Source: Desulfovibrio mangrovi (GTDB lineage Bacteria > Desulfobacterota > Desulfovibrionia > Desulfovibrionales > Desulfovibrionaceae). From it: a stretch of 64,000 nt of DNA. The notes under the pieces are model-generated. The model worked only from the letters and a program-made list of their open reading frames with translations. It ran no database searches and had not been told where the DNA came from. Positions 54,396 to 63,399 of this stretch are shown here, piece after piece; position 1 is the first letter of the stretch, and every line of letters starts with the position of its first letter. The DNA lies in NCBI RefSeq assembly GCF_026230175.1, contig NZ_CP104208.1:1984001-2048000 (forward strand), read 5' to 3'. A program made the translations under genes and the position numbers.

Positions 54396-54698
54396 TCAGA
54401 TGTCAAAATGCCCCTGCTCATCCATCACCGGACAGACAAGATCAACGCCGGAACGCAGATGAAGATCCATAAGGGTTTGCAGCGAATGTGGCGTGTGACG
54501 TGAAAGCCGTGCCGTGAACGCCCGCAACAGCGCCGGAGAAGCCCGCCCCTGCATATACAGACGGCGCAGCCACTTCCAACGGTCGCGGTACGGGTAGCAC
54601 CGGCCCAGCCCAGTCATTGACACGGCCCTGTCCATGGCTTCCACAGCCAGGTCACCTTGCCTCAGCACCATGAAATCGTGTTGTACTTGCTGTCCCAT
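54396..54698 (-). CDS. small protein of unknown function
   Basis: A 100-residue basic cytoplasmic protein. ATG 54698 has a strong GGGAGGTGACT ribosome site, and a good terminator follows, so the gene is very probably real. The sequence is rich in Arg and Leu (YRDRWKWLRRLYMQGRASPA) and ends DLVCPVMDEQGHFDI. I recognise no family. It stands alone between the IlvN-like gene and the divergent rhodanese. Confidence 0.7.
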   Translation of the reverse strand: MGQQVQHDFMVLRQGDLAVEAMDRAVSMTGLGRCYPYRDRWKWLRRLYMQGRASPALLRAFTARLSRHTPHSLQTLMDLHLRSGVDLVCPVMDEQGHFDI

Positions 54699-54970
54699 AG
54701 TCACCTCCCGCAATCGCTCTTACGGTATCCGCCTTCCGGCTCATATCGCTGCCCGCTTTGACAGATGTCCGGCTCCAGCAAAATATGTCGTCATCCGGAG
54801 GTTCGGCAGAGGAAAAGCGAAGCCCCCGTCCGGGGAAGCAAACTTCTCCTGTTATATAGAAAATGCTTCTCGGATGCCTTTCTGGCAATGATTCTTTCCT
54901 CTCTTGCCCAATTTATCATGGGTGCTTACATTCGAAAACGAGCTACAATACAAAATGTTCGGAGATTACC

Positions 54971-55375
54971 ATGCGCTACATCACTCCCTTGCACCACCTG
55001 CTTGCCTTTCTGCTTGTTCTTTCCATGCACGCCGCAGCTTTTGCCGAGGCCGGAGACGTTACACCGGAAGAGGCCATCCGCCTTATCAACGAGGCCACCC
55101 CGCAGAACGAGCTGGTCATACTCGATATACGGACAGCACCCGAATTCATGATGGGACACATACAGAATGCTGTGCACATGAACTTTTACAACAGCGACTT
55201 CGAAACGCAGCTCAGCACCCTGCCCCGCGACAAGCGCTACCTGCTTTACTGCCATTCCGGCAGCAGAAGCGAGCGCGCCCTTGCCATGATGCGCAAGATG
55301 GGCTTCCACCATGTCTATCATCTGCAATCAGGCATTGTCGGCTGGTACAAAGCCGACCTGCCCCTTGAACACTGA
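54971..55375 (+). CDS. exported rhodanese-domain protein
   Basis: A 134-residue protein. ATG 54971 has GGAG 7 nt upstream and opens a signal peptide ending near AAAFAEAG. One rhodanese domain: LVILDIRTAPEFMMGHIQNA and active-site Cys in LLYCHSGSRSERA, then GIVGWYKADLPL. It probably handles sulfane sulfur in the periplasm. It precedes glmS by 188 bp on the same strand, with a weak hairpin (GCGGGA/TCCCGC at 55424-55438) between them. Confidence 0.9.
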   Translation: MRYITPLHHLLAFLLVLSMHAAAFAEAGDVTPEEAIRLINEATPQNELVILDIRTAPEFMMGHIQNAVHMNFYNSDFETQLSTLPRDKRYLLYCHSGSRSERALAMMRKMGFHHVYHLQSGIVGWYKADLPLEH

Positions 55376-55563
55376 TGCCCGGTCAAACGCCCTTTGCTAC
55401 GATTTTGTAGCGCCCGTGAAAAAGCGGGATTTTCCCGCATCATTATGTTATTATTTCATCGCATTTTCTATACGCCGCTTGCACTGCTGTGCCAAAATCA
55501 GTAGGAAGGGCAACATCAATAACATGCAAAGCCGACTCCGGCCTTTTTTAAGGAGTTATATAT

Positions 55564-57387
55564 ATGTGTGGCATCATCGGATACACTGGACACAGACCTG
55601 CCGTTCCGCTCATTGTTGAAGGCCTGCGCCGTCTGGAATACCGCGGATACGACTCCGCCGGTGTTGCCTTCATCCAGAACAAGCAGCTCACCACCATACG
55701 CGCCGAAGGCAAGCTGCTGAATCTGGAAGCCAAGCTCGAAAGCGTGAACACCACCCTTGCCACTTCCGGCATGGGCCACACCCGTTGGGCTACCCACGGC
55801 ATTCCCGTTGAACGCAACGCGCACCCGCACATGTGTTCCGACGGCTCTCTTGCCATCATCCACAACGGCATCATCGAAAATTACCAGCCCCTGAAGAATG
55901 AACTCATCGCCAAGGGCTACACCTTCAAGTCCGAAACCGACACCGAAGTGCTGGCGAACCTCATCGCCGAAGGCCGCAAGCAGACCGGTGCGCTGGACAA
56001 GGGTATCAGCTGGGCCCTGCAGCGCGTTGAGGGTGCCTACGCCGTGGTGGTTTACGCCACGGATATGCCCGGCATCATCTACGGCGCACGTCTTTCCAGC
56101 CCCTTTGTGATGGGTATCGGCCAGGGCGAGAACTTTGTTGCTTCCGACATCCCCGCCTTCCTGCCCTACACCCGCGACGTAGTCTTCCTTGAAGACGGCG
56201 AGATGGTCCGCATCGAAGCCAACGAGTGGCAGGTGCTGAATGTGAAGACCCTTGAGCCCGTGGAAAAGCAGATTCACCACATCCAGTGGGATATCCAGTC
56301 CGCCCAGAAGGGCGGGTACAAGCACTTCATGCTCAAGGAAATCTTCGAGCAGCCCCGCGTCATCACCGACTGCATGACCGGCAGGGTGGACTGGCAGCGC
56401 AAGGAAGTACTGCTGCCCGAACTGGATGCCATGCCCGTGCCCAAGCGCCTGCACATTGTGGCCTGCGGCACCAGCTACCATGCGGGCATGTGGGGTCAGA
56501 CCCTCATTGAGAACTGGGCGGGCATTCCCGTGAACGTGGAAATTGCCTCCGAATTCCGCTACCGCGATCCCATTCTGCAGGACGGCGACATGATTCTCGT
56601 GATCAGTCAGTCCGGCGAAACCGCCGATACGCTCGCGGGCCTGCGCATTGCCAAGGAACGCGGCATCGAGGTCATCGGCCTGTGTAACGTGGTGGGTTCC
56701 TCCATCGCACGCGAATCCGACACCGTCATCTACACGCAGGCAGGACCGGAAATCTCCGTGGCCTCCACCAAGGCCATGTGTTCGCAGATGACCGTGATCA
56801 CCCTCATGGCGCTCGCATGGGCACGCCGCAACAACACGCTTGCCGACGAAACCCGCCTGAACGCCATCGCGGGACTTTCCAAGCTGGCAGGCCAGCTGGA
56901 AATGGAACTGCCCCGCATGCGCACCGAAGCGCAGACCCTTGCCCGCCAGTACTCCACGGCCCGCAGTTTCTTCTTCCTCGGCCGCGGCCAGTGCTATCCG
57001 CTGGCGCTGGAAGGCGCGCTGAAGCTGAAGGAAATCTCCTACATTCATGCGGAAGGCTATGCCTCCGGCGAAATGAAACATGGCCCCATCGCGCTGATCG
57101 ATCCGGAATTCCCCACCTTTGCGCTGGCGCTGAACGACCACCTGTACACCAAGGTCAAATCCAACCTTGAAGAAGTGCAGGCCCGTTCCGGCAAGGTTAT
57201 CGCCCTTGCCAATCCCGGCCACGACCTCAAGGTCGACCACCCGTGGATTCTGCCCGAAGCATGGGGCCCCCTGAACGCCTTCCTCGCCCTGCCCGCCCTG
57301 CAGCTCTTCAGCTACGAGGCTGCCGACTACCTCGGCAAGGACGTGGACCAGCCGCGCAACCTCGCGAAGAGCGTGACGGTGGAGTAA
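55564..57387 (+). CDS. glmS: glutamine-fructose-6-phosphate aminotransferase
   Basis: A 607-residue enzyme making glucosamine-6-phosphate for wall and LPS synthesis. The N-terminal glutaminase starts MCGIIGYTGH with catalytic Cys2; the GHTRWATHGIP substrate segment follows. Two SIS domains carry VACGTSYHAG, ISQSGETADTLAGLR and FLGRGQCYPLALEGALKLKE; the C-terminus ends NLAKSVTVE as in the family. TTAAGGAG precedes the ATG. No glmS ribozyme is recognisable upstream. A small GCCG/CGGC hairpin with a T run lies just before the ribosome site (55530-55549). A strong terminator follows. Confidence 0.97.
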   Translation: MCGIIGYTGHRPAVPLIVEGLRRLEYRGYDSAGVAFIQNKQLTTIRAEGKLLNLEAKLESVNTTLATSGMGHTRWATHGIPVERNAHPHMCSDGSLAIIHNGIIENYQPLKNELIAKGYTFKSETDTEVLANLIAEGRKQTGALDKGISWALQRVEGAYAVVVYATDMPGIIYGARLSSPFVMGIGQGENFVASDIPAFLPYTRDVVFLEDGEMVRIEANEWQVLNVKTLEPVEKQIHHIQWDIQSAQKGGYKHFMLKEIFEQPRVITDCMTGRVDWQRKEVLLPELDAMPVPKRLHIVACGTSYHAGMWGQTLIENWAGIPVNVEIASEFRYRDPILQDGDMILVISQSGETADTLAGLRIAKERGIEVIGLCNVVGSSIARESDTVIYTQAGPEISVASTKAMCSQMTVITLMALAWARRNNTLADETRLNAIAGLSKLAGQLEMELPRMRTEAQTLARQYSTARSFFFLGRGQCYPLALEGALKLKEISYIHAEGYASGEMKHGPIALIDPEFPTFALALNDHLYTKVKSNLEEVQARSGKVIALANPGHDLKVDHPWILPEAWGPLNAFLALPALQLFSYEAADYLGKDVDQPRNLAKSVTVE

Positions 57388-57447
57388 AATCATCCACAAT
57401 GACTATGTGTTACGTCTAATGTGAGCATAAAGAATAGCTCTTAACAG

Positions 57448-57499
57448 AAAGCGCTCCCTGCCAACCTTCACCAGAAGGTATAGCAGGGAGCGCTTTTTT
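57448..57499 (+). terminator. terminator of glmS
   Basis: AAAGCGCTCCCTGC (57448-57461) pairs with GCAGGGAGCGCTTT (57483-57496), with an inner ACCTTC/GAAGGT stem and a T run after it. Confidence 0.92.
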
Positions 57500-57742
57500 A
57501 TGGCTCGCAGCAGCCTTTCTCGAAAACGATCTGGGACTAACCCTAGAAGGATTCCTCAGAATAGAGTCACCGATGGCCGGGCATTCTGATGCGGAAATAA
57601 GTTGGTTAAAATCAGTGGGTATGACTTTCTCACTCTGATGGTGCTTTTAGCCGCACTCACAGCATGTGATTGCGTAAGCCTCCCCTAAAAGAACACAGGT
57701 CAAAAATAGAGTCTTTTGGCATAACCATGTCAGGAGACGATC
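57500..57742. other. intergenic stretch, probably the left end of an IS3 remnant
   Basis: No gene seen. The last 80 bp, CCTCCCCTAAAAGAACACAG and onward to the AGGAG before 57743, have the look of an IS3 left end. A terminal inverted repeat could not be paired with confidence. Confidence 0.4.
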
Positions 57743-58045
57743 ATGAAACAATCACGATTCACCGAGACACAGATTATTACGATCCTCAAAGAGGGCGAAG
57801 CTGGTATCAAAGCAAAGTATATTTGCCTTAATCGTGGTATTTCAGACGCGACTTACTACAACTGGAAGGCAAAGCATGGTGGCATGCATTAGTCCGCCCT
57901 GAAGCGCATGAGGGATATGGAAGCGGAAACGTATCAGCTTAAGCTGTGGGTTGCTGACATTGCTCTGGAGAACAGAGATCTTAAGGATTTAATTGAAAAC
58001 AAGCTCAAAGGCCGTTCAACAAACGACAAGCTGCGCTCTTTCTGA
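57743..58045 (+). pseudogene. IS3-family transposase OrfA remnant (internal stop)
   Basis: ATG 57743 has AGGAG upstream. The translation begins MKQSRFTETQIITILKEGEA, then YYNWKAKHGGMH, the helix-turn-helix of IS3 OrfA. Codon 50 is TAG (57890-57892), after which the same frame continues with SALKRMRDMEAETYQLK and ENRDLKDLIENKLKG, the usual OrfA leucine-rich tail, to the normal stop at 58045. The gene is therefore inactive by a point nonsense change. It marks the left border of the AT-rich cluster. Confidence 0.85.
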
Positions 58046-58059
58046 ACTTTGAACACAAC

Positions 58060-58176
58060 ATGCACATACAGCGTGGCTGCCGCTGTGTAGGCCCGTCTAG
58101 AACGGCCTACGACTGCATCCCGGCCAGGAATGCCCGAGACAAAGGATTACCAGGAACCAATTACAACTGTGACATG
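58060..58176 (+). pseudogene. IS3-family transposase OrfB 5' fragment
   Basis: In the -1 frame relative to OrfA the translation MHIQRGCRCVGPSRTAYDC, then PARNARDKGL matches the start of IS3 OrfB. The reading is lost before 58177, where the methyltransferase gene on the other strand ends. Only about 40 residues of the roughly 280 remain. Confidence 0.6.
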
Positions 58177-58935
58177 CTACCGCTTTCGCCATACTGCACG
58201 AAAGGCTGCAAATGCTGAACGCCCCGGCAACTGATTGAATAGACTTTCTAGTGGGAAAAGGATGGGGGCCAGGAATGGTTTCGCCTTTAAAGGAACTCGT
58301 GTAATCAAACTATTCAGTATCAAATAAAAAGCAGGACCTCCAAAAAAACTTAAAGAGTGTGGCTCAAAATATGCTTTAGCAAGCTCCAGTATCTCGTCAT
58401 GGCGTAGAGCAGACTCTGACTCAGCTTCAAACCACTTGTCCTTCTTGTACCAAATATTCCTAACTGAATTTAAGAAGAACTCTTCATTAGGCTCTACCAT
58501 AAAAAGATAACCATTAGGTTTTAGCACCCTCGCAATGTTCAAAAAAACAGCATCTAAATTTGAAATGCAGTGATGGAGCCCTCCGACAATAAGGACAGCG
58601 TCGTATTCAGCATCGGCAGTAAAGGGATTGGTAAGATCAACCTGATGCGCCTTGCCCCCTGTATTTTGAACGTACGCCTCACATGCTGCTTGAGAAATAT
58701 CATACCCTGTTGTTGATATTCCGGGGAATAATGTGCGAAGCTCAATGGAGTTATGCCCACTTCCGCAGGCAAAGTCTGCCAGTCTTGCTCCAGAAAGGTC
58801 AAAACCCTTGAATAAAGGAGTATAAATAAATTCACGCCGATACTGCAACGAAGAATTGTCATAGTAGTGCTTTTCATATGCATCATGTACTTTTTCATAA
58901 TGCGCTTTCTGAGGATTCACATTTGGTGAATTCAT
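58177..58935 (-). CDS. class I SAM-dependent methyltransferase
   Basis: A 252-residue methyltransferase. The SAM fold shows LSGARLADFACGSGHNSIEL (motif I), TTGYDISQAACEAY, AVLIVGGLHHCISNLDAVFL and RVLKPNGYLFMVEPN. The C-terminal region has a hydrophobic stretch (PAFYLILNSLITRVPL), as in methyltransferases of surface-glycan clusters. Low GC. No strong ribosome site precedes the ATG. It is the last gene of the cluster on the minus strand. The acceptor is probably a sugar or lipid-linked precursor, by context. Confidence 0.85.
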   Translation of the reverse strand: MNSPNVNPQKAHYEKVHDAYEKHYYDNSSLQYRREFIYTPLFKGFDLSGARLADFACGSGHNSIELRTLFPGISTTGYDISQAACEAYVQNTGGKAHQVDLTNPFTADAEYDAVLIVGGLHHCISNLDAVFLNIARVLKPNGYLFMVEPNEEFFLNSVRNIWYKKDKWFEAESESALRHDEILELAKAYFEPHSLSFFGGPAFYLILNSLITRVPLKAKPFLAPILFPLESLFNQLPGRSAFAAFRAVWRKR

Positions 58936-58983
58936 TGTATTTTCTGCACTTTTGGTAATGATTGATAAATTATATTGCTATGC

Positions 58984-59658
58984 CTATCGCACACCAGAAG
59001 ATATAGGCTTCATTCCTATAAACACATTATTCATCCCATACACAAATCGCTCATGGACAATGTCAATAAAAGAATTATCCTCTAATAGTTTTAAAATTTC
59101 ACCATTATTCATCCCCATCTCTTCATCCTCGTCCACATCTCGATGTTTATCTTCACTGTACCACCAAATTTTGTGCCCTAATGTTCCAAGCGTTCTATTT
59201 ATCATAGTAACAACCACCCTCCCTCCGGGTCGAAGGACCCTGAAAGCCTCTGCTATAGCCTCATTTCTTTCAGGAATATGATTCAGACATGCAATGAAAC
59301 ATATAGTATCAAAGGAATTGCTTTCAAATGGCAGCGCTTTACAATTAGGAACTATAATACAATTGCCACCCCAGTCAACGACATCAAGACCAATGCTATC
59401 ATGAACATTAGAAGCTGATCGTTCCGCATACAGCTTGAGCAACATATTGTCTCCAGCACCAATATCTAAAACTCTACCTTTAAGAAGAGGTAATATTTTT
59501 GCGAATCGTTCTGCGCGGAGAGATGTAATATGAAACCGCTCACAAATATGATCAGGAAGCATTGCCATTCGCAAAGGGATGGCAATAAAATCAACAAGCT
59601 CTTGCAACAGCGTTTTGGGCCTGTTTAACGCCCAAGACGGGACTTTAATTGAATTCAT
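58984..59658 (-). CDS. SAM-dependent methyltransferase (Methyltransf_11 type)
   Basis: A 224-residue protein. Motif I is KGRVLDIGAGDNMLLKLYAE; CFIACLNHIPERNEAIAEAF with RVLRPGGRVVVTMINR gives the post-I and motif III region. AGGAGAACGAT precedes the ATG. It is AT-rich like its neighbours. The two methyltransferases are not close copies, so they probably act on different positions of one glycan. Confidence 0.86.
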   Translation of the reverse strand: MNSIKVPSWALNRPKTLLQELVDFIAIPLRMAMLPDHICERFHITSLRAERFAKILPLLKGRVLDIGAGDNMLLKLYAERSASNVHDSIGLDVVDWGGNCIIVPNCKALPFESNSFDTICFIACLNHIPERNEAIAEAFRVLRPGGRVVVTMINRTLGTLGHKIWWYSEDKHRDVDEDEEMGMNNGEILKLLEDNSFIDIVHERFVYGMNNVFIGMKPISSGVR

Positions 59659-59737
59659 ATCGTTCTCCTATACACAAACGTCGTGCTTATGCTTGTTTTT
59701 TTGAACTGAGTTTCAATCTTGCGTTGCCAGCGGGACC

Positions 59738-60640
59738 CTACTCGTCTTCGTCGATGTAAGGATGGCGACTGGCTAGCCCAGTCAATCTGATCTGACTGAT
59801 CTGGTCCGCGACCAAGCCGAGAGCGACTACGAGCAAGCCGGATAGCATTGCAAACATCCCGGCAACCGGCAGGCCATTATGAAAGTTGTAAGCAATGAAC
59901 AAACTGTAACAAACTCCAAGCATGAAAATTATCATACCTGTAGGCAAGAAGAAACGCATCGGTGCAAAGAGAAGAACAGAACGGATCAACTGCAAAATAG
60001 CTTCGAAGCCGTCTTTCAATCTTACAGTAGAGTTACCCACTCGAGCGTTTGTTTTAACCGGGTGAAACTTCATAGGAAAACCCCGTTCGAGAATGATTAG
60101 CGTTGTAACAAGACTCGAACTGAAGCGATTGGGTATAAGTTGCAGGTAATTTGTGATAACTTTCTTTCGGAATATCCGTAATCCGCAATTGAGATCGGTA
60201 CCGGCTTTAATTTTCAAGCTCTTGCCAATAAGTCTAATTACCCATTTGCCCAAAGCCCTTGTAATTGATGCAGAAGGTGTTGAACGCTGACCGATAACAG
60301 CGACTAGATTCTGAGATTGAGCGAGCTCATATATCTGTTGCAAATCTTCCACTCTGTGCTCATTGTCAGCGTCAAACCATGCGACCCATTCCCTGCTTGC
60401 CAGCATCATTCCGGTACGTAAAGAAGCACCTTGCCCCTGATTAAAGCTATGCTGTACGTACTGTACATTTGGAAATTCTTTGATAACATCTTTGGTTTGA
60501 TCTGTTGACCCATCATTTACAACTATGACTTCTGCCCCAGGAACCCCACTGATAAGCGAAGGGATACTTTCTTTTAGGCCATTTTCTTCATTATAGGCCG
60601 GAACGATTACTGTAAGATTACAATAGTTCTTAGTCTTCAT
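59738..60640 (-). CDS. glycosyltransferase family 2 (dolichyl-phosphate-sugar synthase-like)
   Basis: A 300-residue enzyme. The GT-A domain starts VIVPAYNEENGLKESIPSLI, with VIVVNDGSTDQT, and the DxD-type motif in WVAWFDADNEHRVEDL. Two C-terminal membrane segments (FLPTGMIIFMLGVCYSLFIA; AMLSGLLVVALGLVADQISQ) anchor it. Members transfer a sugar to a polyprenyl phosphate. The ribosome site GAGGA overlaps the asnB stop, so the two are coupled. With the GtrA-like gene nearby it could form a glycan-modification module. Confidence 0.9.
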   Translation of the reverse strand: MKTKNYCNLTVIVPAYNEENGLKESIPSLISGVPGAEVIVVNDGSTDQTKDVIKEFPNVQYVQHSFNQGQGASLRTGMMLASREWVAWFDADNEHRVEDLQQIYELAQSQNLVAVIGQRSTPSASITRALGKWVIRLIGKSLKIKAGTDLNCGLRIFRKKVITNYLQLIPNRFSSSLVTTLIILERGFPMKFHPVKTNARVGNSTVRLKDGFEAILQLIRSVLLFAPMRFFLPTGMIIFMLGVCYSLFIAYNFHNGLPVAGMFAMLSGLLVVALGLVADQISQIRLTGLASRHPYIDEDE

Positions 60641-60649
60641 GCTAAATCC

Positions 60650-62533
60650 TCAGTATATATTTTCAGCTTCTAGCCAAGTTCCAATAGTAAGCAGGGTCCA
60701 AATTGTATATTTACAGTCAATATTTTGTATAAAATGCTCTTTCCAAAGCTGACGGATACCATCAGGATTGAGGTAAGGAGAAAAAATATCAGGATTGGTA
60801 AATAAAAAATACCTGCAACGTTCATAAAGGGGGCCAGACAGAAGGAGACTCACAGGGACGCAAAATCCTTTCTTCTTTCCAGAAACAATTTCGTTAGGAA
60901 GCCCTGTTTTTGCCAAAGCCTTTCTGAGTATAGATTTGCATTGTCCTCTGGAGGTAAAGAAATTGGAACTATCAATCTTTCCCGCAAGCTCCATGACTCT
61001 ACGGTCAAGAAAGGGGACGCGGACTTCTAGTCCGTGCGCCATACTTGTTCTATCAACCTTTACAAGCATGTCTCCAGGAAGATAGTAGCGCTGATCTGCC
61101 ACTAAAGCCTTGTCAATGATATTTCCATCTGTATGTAAAAAAATCTCAGCATATTTTGAGAATGGGTCATTGGAAAGCTCATGCAGCATCATCTTGCCAT
61201 ATATAGATTCGCGCTGTGATGCATGAAGATAATGCCTCCAAACGGCATGCGGAACTCGGTGCGGCAAACCAGAAAGAAATCTAAAAGCTTTTTCAGAATT
61301 AGAGATTCTTTTATTCGATGATTTGACTTGTTTTCTAGCAATGCTAGAGATCCTTTTCCAAAAACAAGCTGGAAGCAATTTGGAAAGGTGTGTAGCAATG
61401 CGGGTTGCCTGATATGTTGGATAACCGCCAAAAAACTCATCACTACCATCGCCTGATAGGGCGACTTTTATATGACGACTTACTGCGCGGCTTAGGGCAA
61501 AGGTTGCAAGCGCACTTGAGTCGGCCAGCTGTCCGTCAACGGCTCGCACGACAGCCTTGAAGTCATCAACAACATCAGCTCCACTCTCTAGCTCCACCCA
61601 TCGGAGTTCACGTTTTGAAGCCTTTGCGACCTGCTCTGCCAAGCGGGATTCATCGTGATCAGTCCCAGGAAAGCGCACAGAATATAGCGGTATATCACGG
61701 TTCTTCGGCGCAACCATTGTAATCAAAGAGGAGTCTACACCTCCGCTTTGCATGATACACACCGGAACATCGCTTGCTAGCTGATCATCAACAACTTTAG
61801 AAAAAGTATCCAAAAAAACAGTCTCAAAATTATTAGAATACTCACTTGATACAAGGCGGTTGGGCAGCCAGAATCGTTTCTCGTACACCTTTTCTGCAGA
61901 AAAGACAAATAATGTTCCCGGAGAAAGCTGCCTAATGCTTTTAAGCAAAGACCCAAAGGGACTTGTATATCCCAACGCAAGCATATGAGCTAATTCGGTT
62001 GATGATATATCCTTGTTAAGCCCAGGATAAGCAAGAATTGCCTTTATTTCGCTTGCAAAAATTATAGTTTCATTGTGCTCTGCAATATATAAAGGCTTTG
62101 TCCCTATACCATCTCTTGCTAAAATAAGTTTTTGCTGCACCTCATCCCAAAGGGCTATAGCAAAAATCCCTTCAAATTTATTGAAAGCCTCAAGCCCCCA
62201 AACTTCGTAAGCCGCTGGAATTATTTCAGTATCTGACTTACTTTTTCGTACAAACCCCGTTAATCGTTCAAGCTCACGCGCAATATCAGTATCATTATAA
62301 ATCTCGCCGTTGAAAACAACACACGTTTTAGACTTTTCATGGATAAAAGGTTGATTTCCAGCAGGGGAAAGCTCCCTAATAGACAACCTTCGATGCCCCA
62401 GTGCAATACTACCATTGTGCCAAACCGCACCAAAGTCTGGGCCCCGGTGTGAAAGTTGCGCACACATAGACTCGATTACACGAAGGTCGACCCTGTCACC
62501 TTTAGTATGCAAAACACCAGCGATACCGCACAT
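60650..62533 (-). CDS. asnB: asparagine synthase (glutamine-hydrolysing), AsnB type
   Basis: A 627-residue enzyme. The glutaminase domain starts MCGIAGVLHTKGDRV with catalytic Cys2, and RLSIRELSPAGNQPF and VFNGEIYND are typical. The synthetase half has the ATP-loop CIMQSGGVDSSLI (SGGxDS) and KVALSGDGSDEFFGGYPTYQ. In glycan clusters such proteins amidate a sugar carboxylate rather than make asparagine. Low GC. It lies between the GT2 gene and a 290-bp AT-rich gap. Confidence 0.92.
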   Translation of the reverse strand: MCGIAGVLHTKGDRVDLRVIESMCAQLSHRGPDFGAVWHNGSIALGHRRLSIRELSPAGNQPFIHEKSKTCVVFNGEIYNDTDIARELERLTGFVRKSKSDTEIIPAAYEVWGLEAFNKFEGIFAIALWDEVQQKLILARDGIGTKPLYIAEHNETIIFASEIKAILAYPGLNKDISSTELAHMLALGYTSPFGSLLKSIRQLSPGTLFVFSAEKVYEKRFWLPNRLVSSEYSNNFETVFLDTFSKVVDDQLASDVPVCIMQSGGVDSSLITMVAPKNRDIPLYSVRFPGTDHDESRLAEQVAKASKRELRWVELESGADVVDDFKAVVRAVDGQLADSSALATFALSRAVSRHIKVALSGDGSDEFFGGYPTYQATRIATHLSKLLPACFWKRISSIARKQVKSSNKRISNSEKAFRFLSGLPHRVPHAVWRHYLHASQRESIYGKMMLHELSNDPFSKYAEIFLHTDGNIIDKALVADQRYYLPGDMLVKVDRTSMAHGLEVRVPFLDRRVMELAGKIDSSNFFTSRGQCKSILRKALAKTGLPNEIVSGKKKGFCVPVSLLLSGPLYERCRYFLFTNPDIFSPYLNPDGIRQLWKEHFIQNIDCKYTIWTLLTIGTWLEAENIY

Positions 62534-62820
62534 TACGCTTTCCTTGGTTTAGTACTTACTATTACCAATTCTATTAAGAATTATGTTATATTAAAACAAG
62601 TACACAAGGTTTATAAAACACCAAGATACAACAACACCATAAACGAACACAGATTATCAATAGCCTTACCAACATTTAACATCAGAATGTATACAGATAG
62701 ACATAATAAACAACATCTTACACTACAGAAGCGCAAGATCGAAGCATATTGATTGAATTAAAACACCACCATAATCCGACACATCTATAAGCAGCACAAC
62801 AAGGACACTATAAAATAAGA
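62534..62820. other. AT-rich intergenic stretch, no gene
   Basis: 287 bp, very AT-rich. It probably holds the promoter of the asnB unit, but no hexamer pair stands out. A 98-residue frame across it (62456-62752) is not credible. Confidence 0.4.
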
Positions 62821-63207
62821 CTACATAACTTTAAATTTCAAAATAAAATACGACAGCACAGTCATACCGATTGCACAAATTGTATTTGACAATAAAATCG
62901 AAAAGCTTGCAATGTTCACTAACACATCAACTGCTCCACCCATAAAAATAGAACTTACGGCTAGAAACATCACATAACGCCAAAGAGATTGAAGTATTTT
63001 TTTATTTTTTGGGAATGTATAAAATCTGTGCATCACATAGTTGAAACATCCGCTAACTATATAAGCCACACATGTCATGATCGGAACTGAAACAGAGAAA
63101 AGAGCAGGAATTCCACTAGAAATAGATAAGTATATTATAAATGTAGACAATCCGACTAAAAGATAGCGAACAACGCTTCGATCAAAAAAGTAATCAAATG
63201 ACTTCAT
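62821..63207 (-). CDS. GtrA-like small membrane protein
   Basis: A 128-residue protein with four hydrophobic segments. VVRYLLVGLSTFIIYLSIS and FNYVMHRFYTFPKNKK match GtrA, a family thought to flip polyprenyl-linked sugars. The start at 63207 gives the usual family length, but no ribosome site is visible. The frame is open to 63354, and an ATG at 63318 would add 37 hydrophobic residues that look unlike GtrA. Very low GC. Confidence 0.72.
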   Translation of the reverse strand: MKSFDYFFDRSVVRYLLVGLSTFIIYLSISSGIPALFSVSVPIMTCVAYIVSGCFNYVMHRFYTFPKNKKILQSLWRYVMFLAVSSIFMGGAVDVLVNIASFSILLSNTICAIGMTVLSYFILKFKVM

Positions 63208-63399
63208 AAACACAACATGGGTAATATTGTTTAATACTGGAAAAGGATTTGCAAAAAGATTAACTACGTCTTTTAATATTGCAACTCCTATGGTTAATTC
63301 GAGGACAATCCCCCCCATCAACAGAACACCTGAAAAGCAGAGACCATGCAGCAACTATCAACTCCTGGACAAGAGCGACTCCCTGACGTCTACGTCTGA

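Noticed and set aside
55376-55563. Possible glmS ribozyme or riboswitch upstream of glmS.
   Set aside because: The gap is only 188 bp, and neither the ribozyme core nor its conserved cleavage region is recognisable; only small hairpins are seen.
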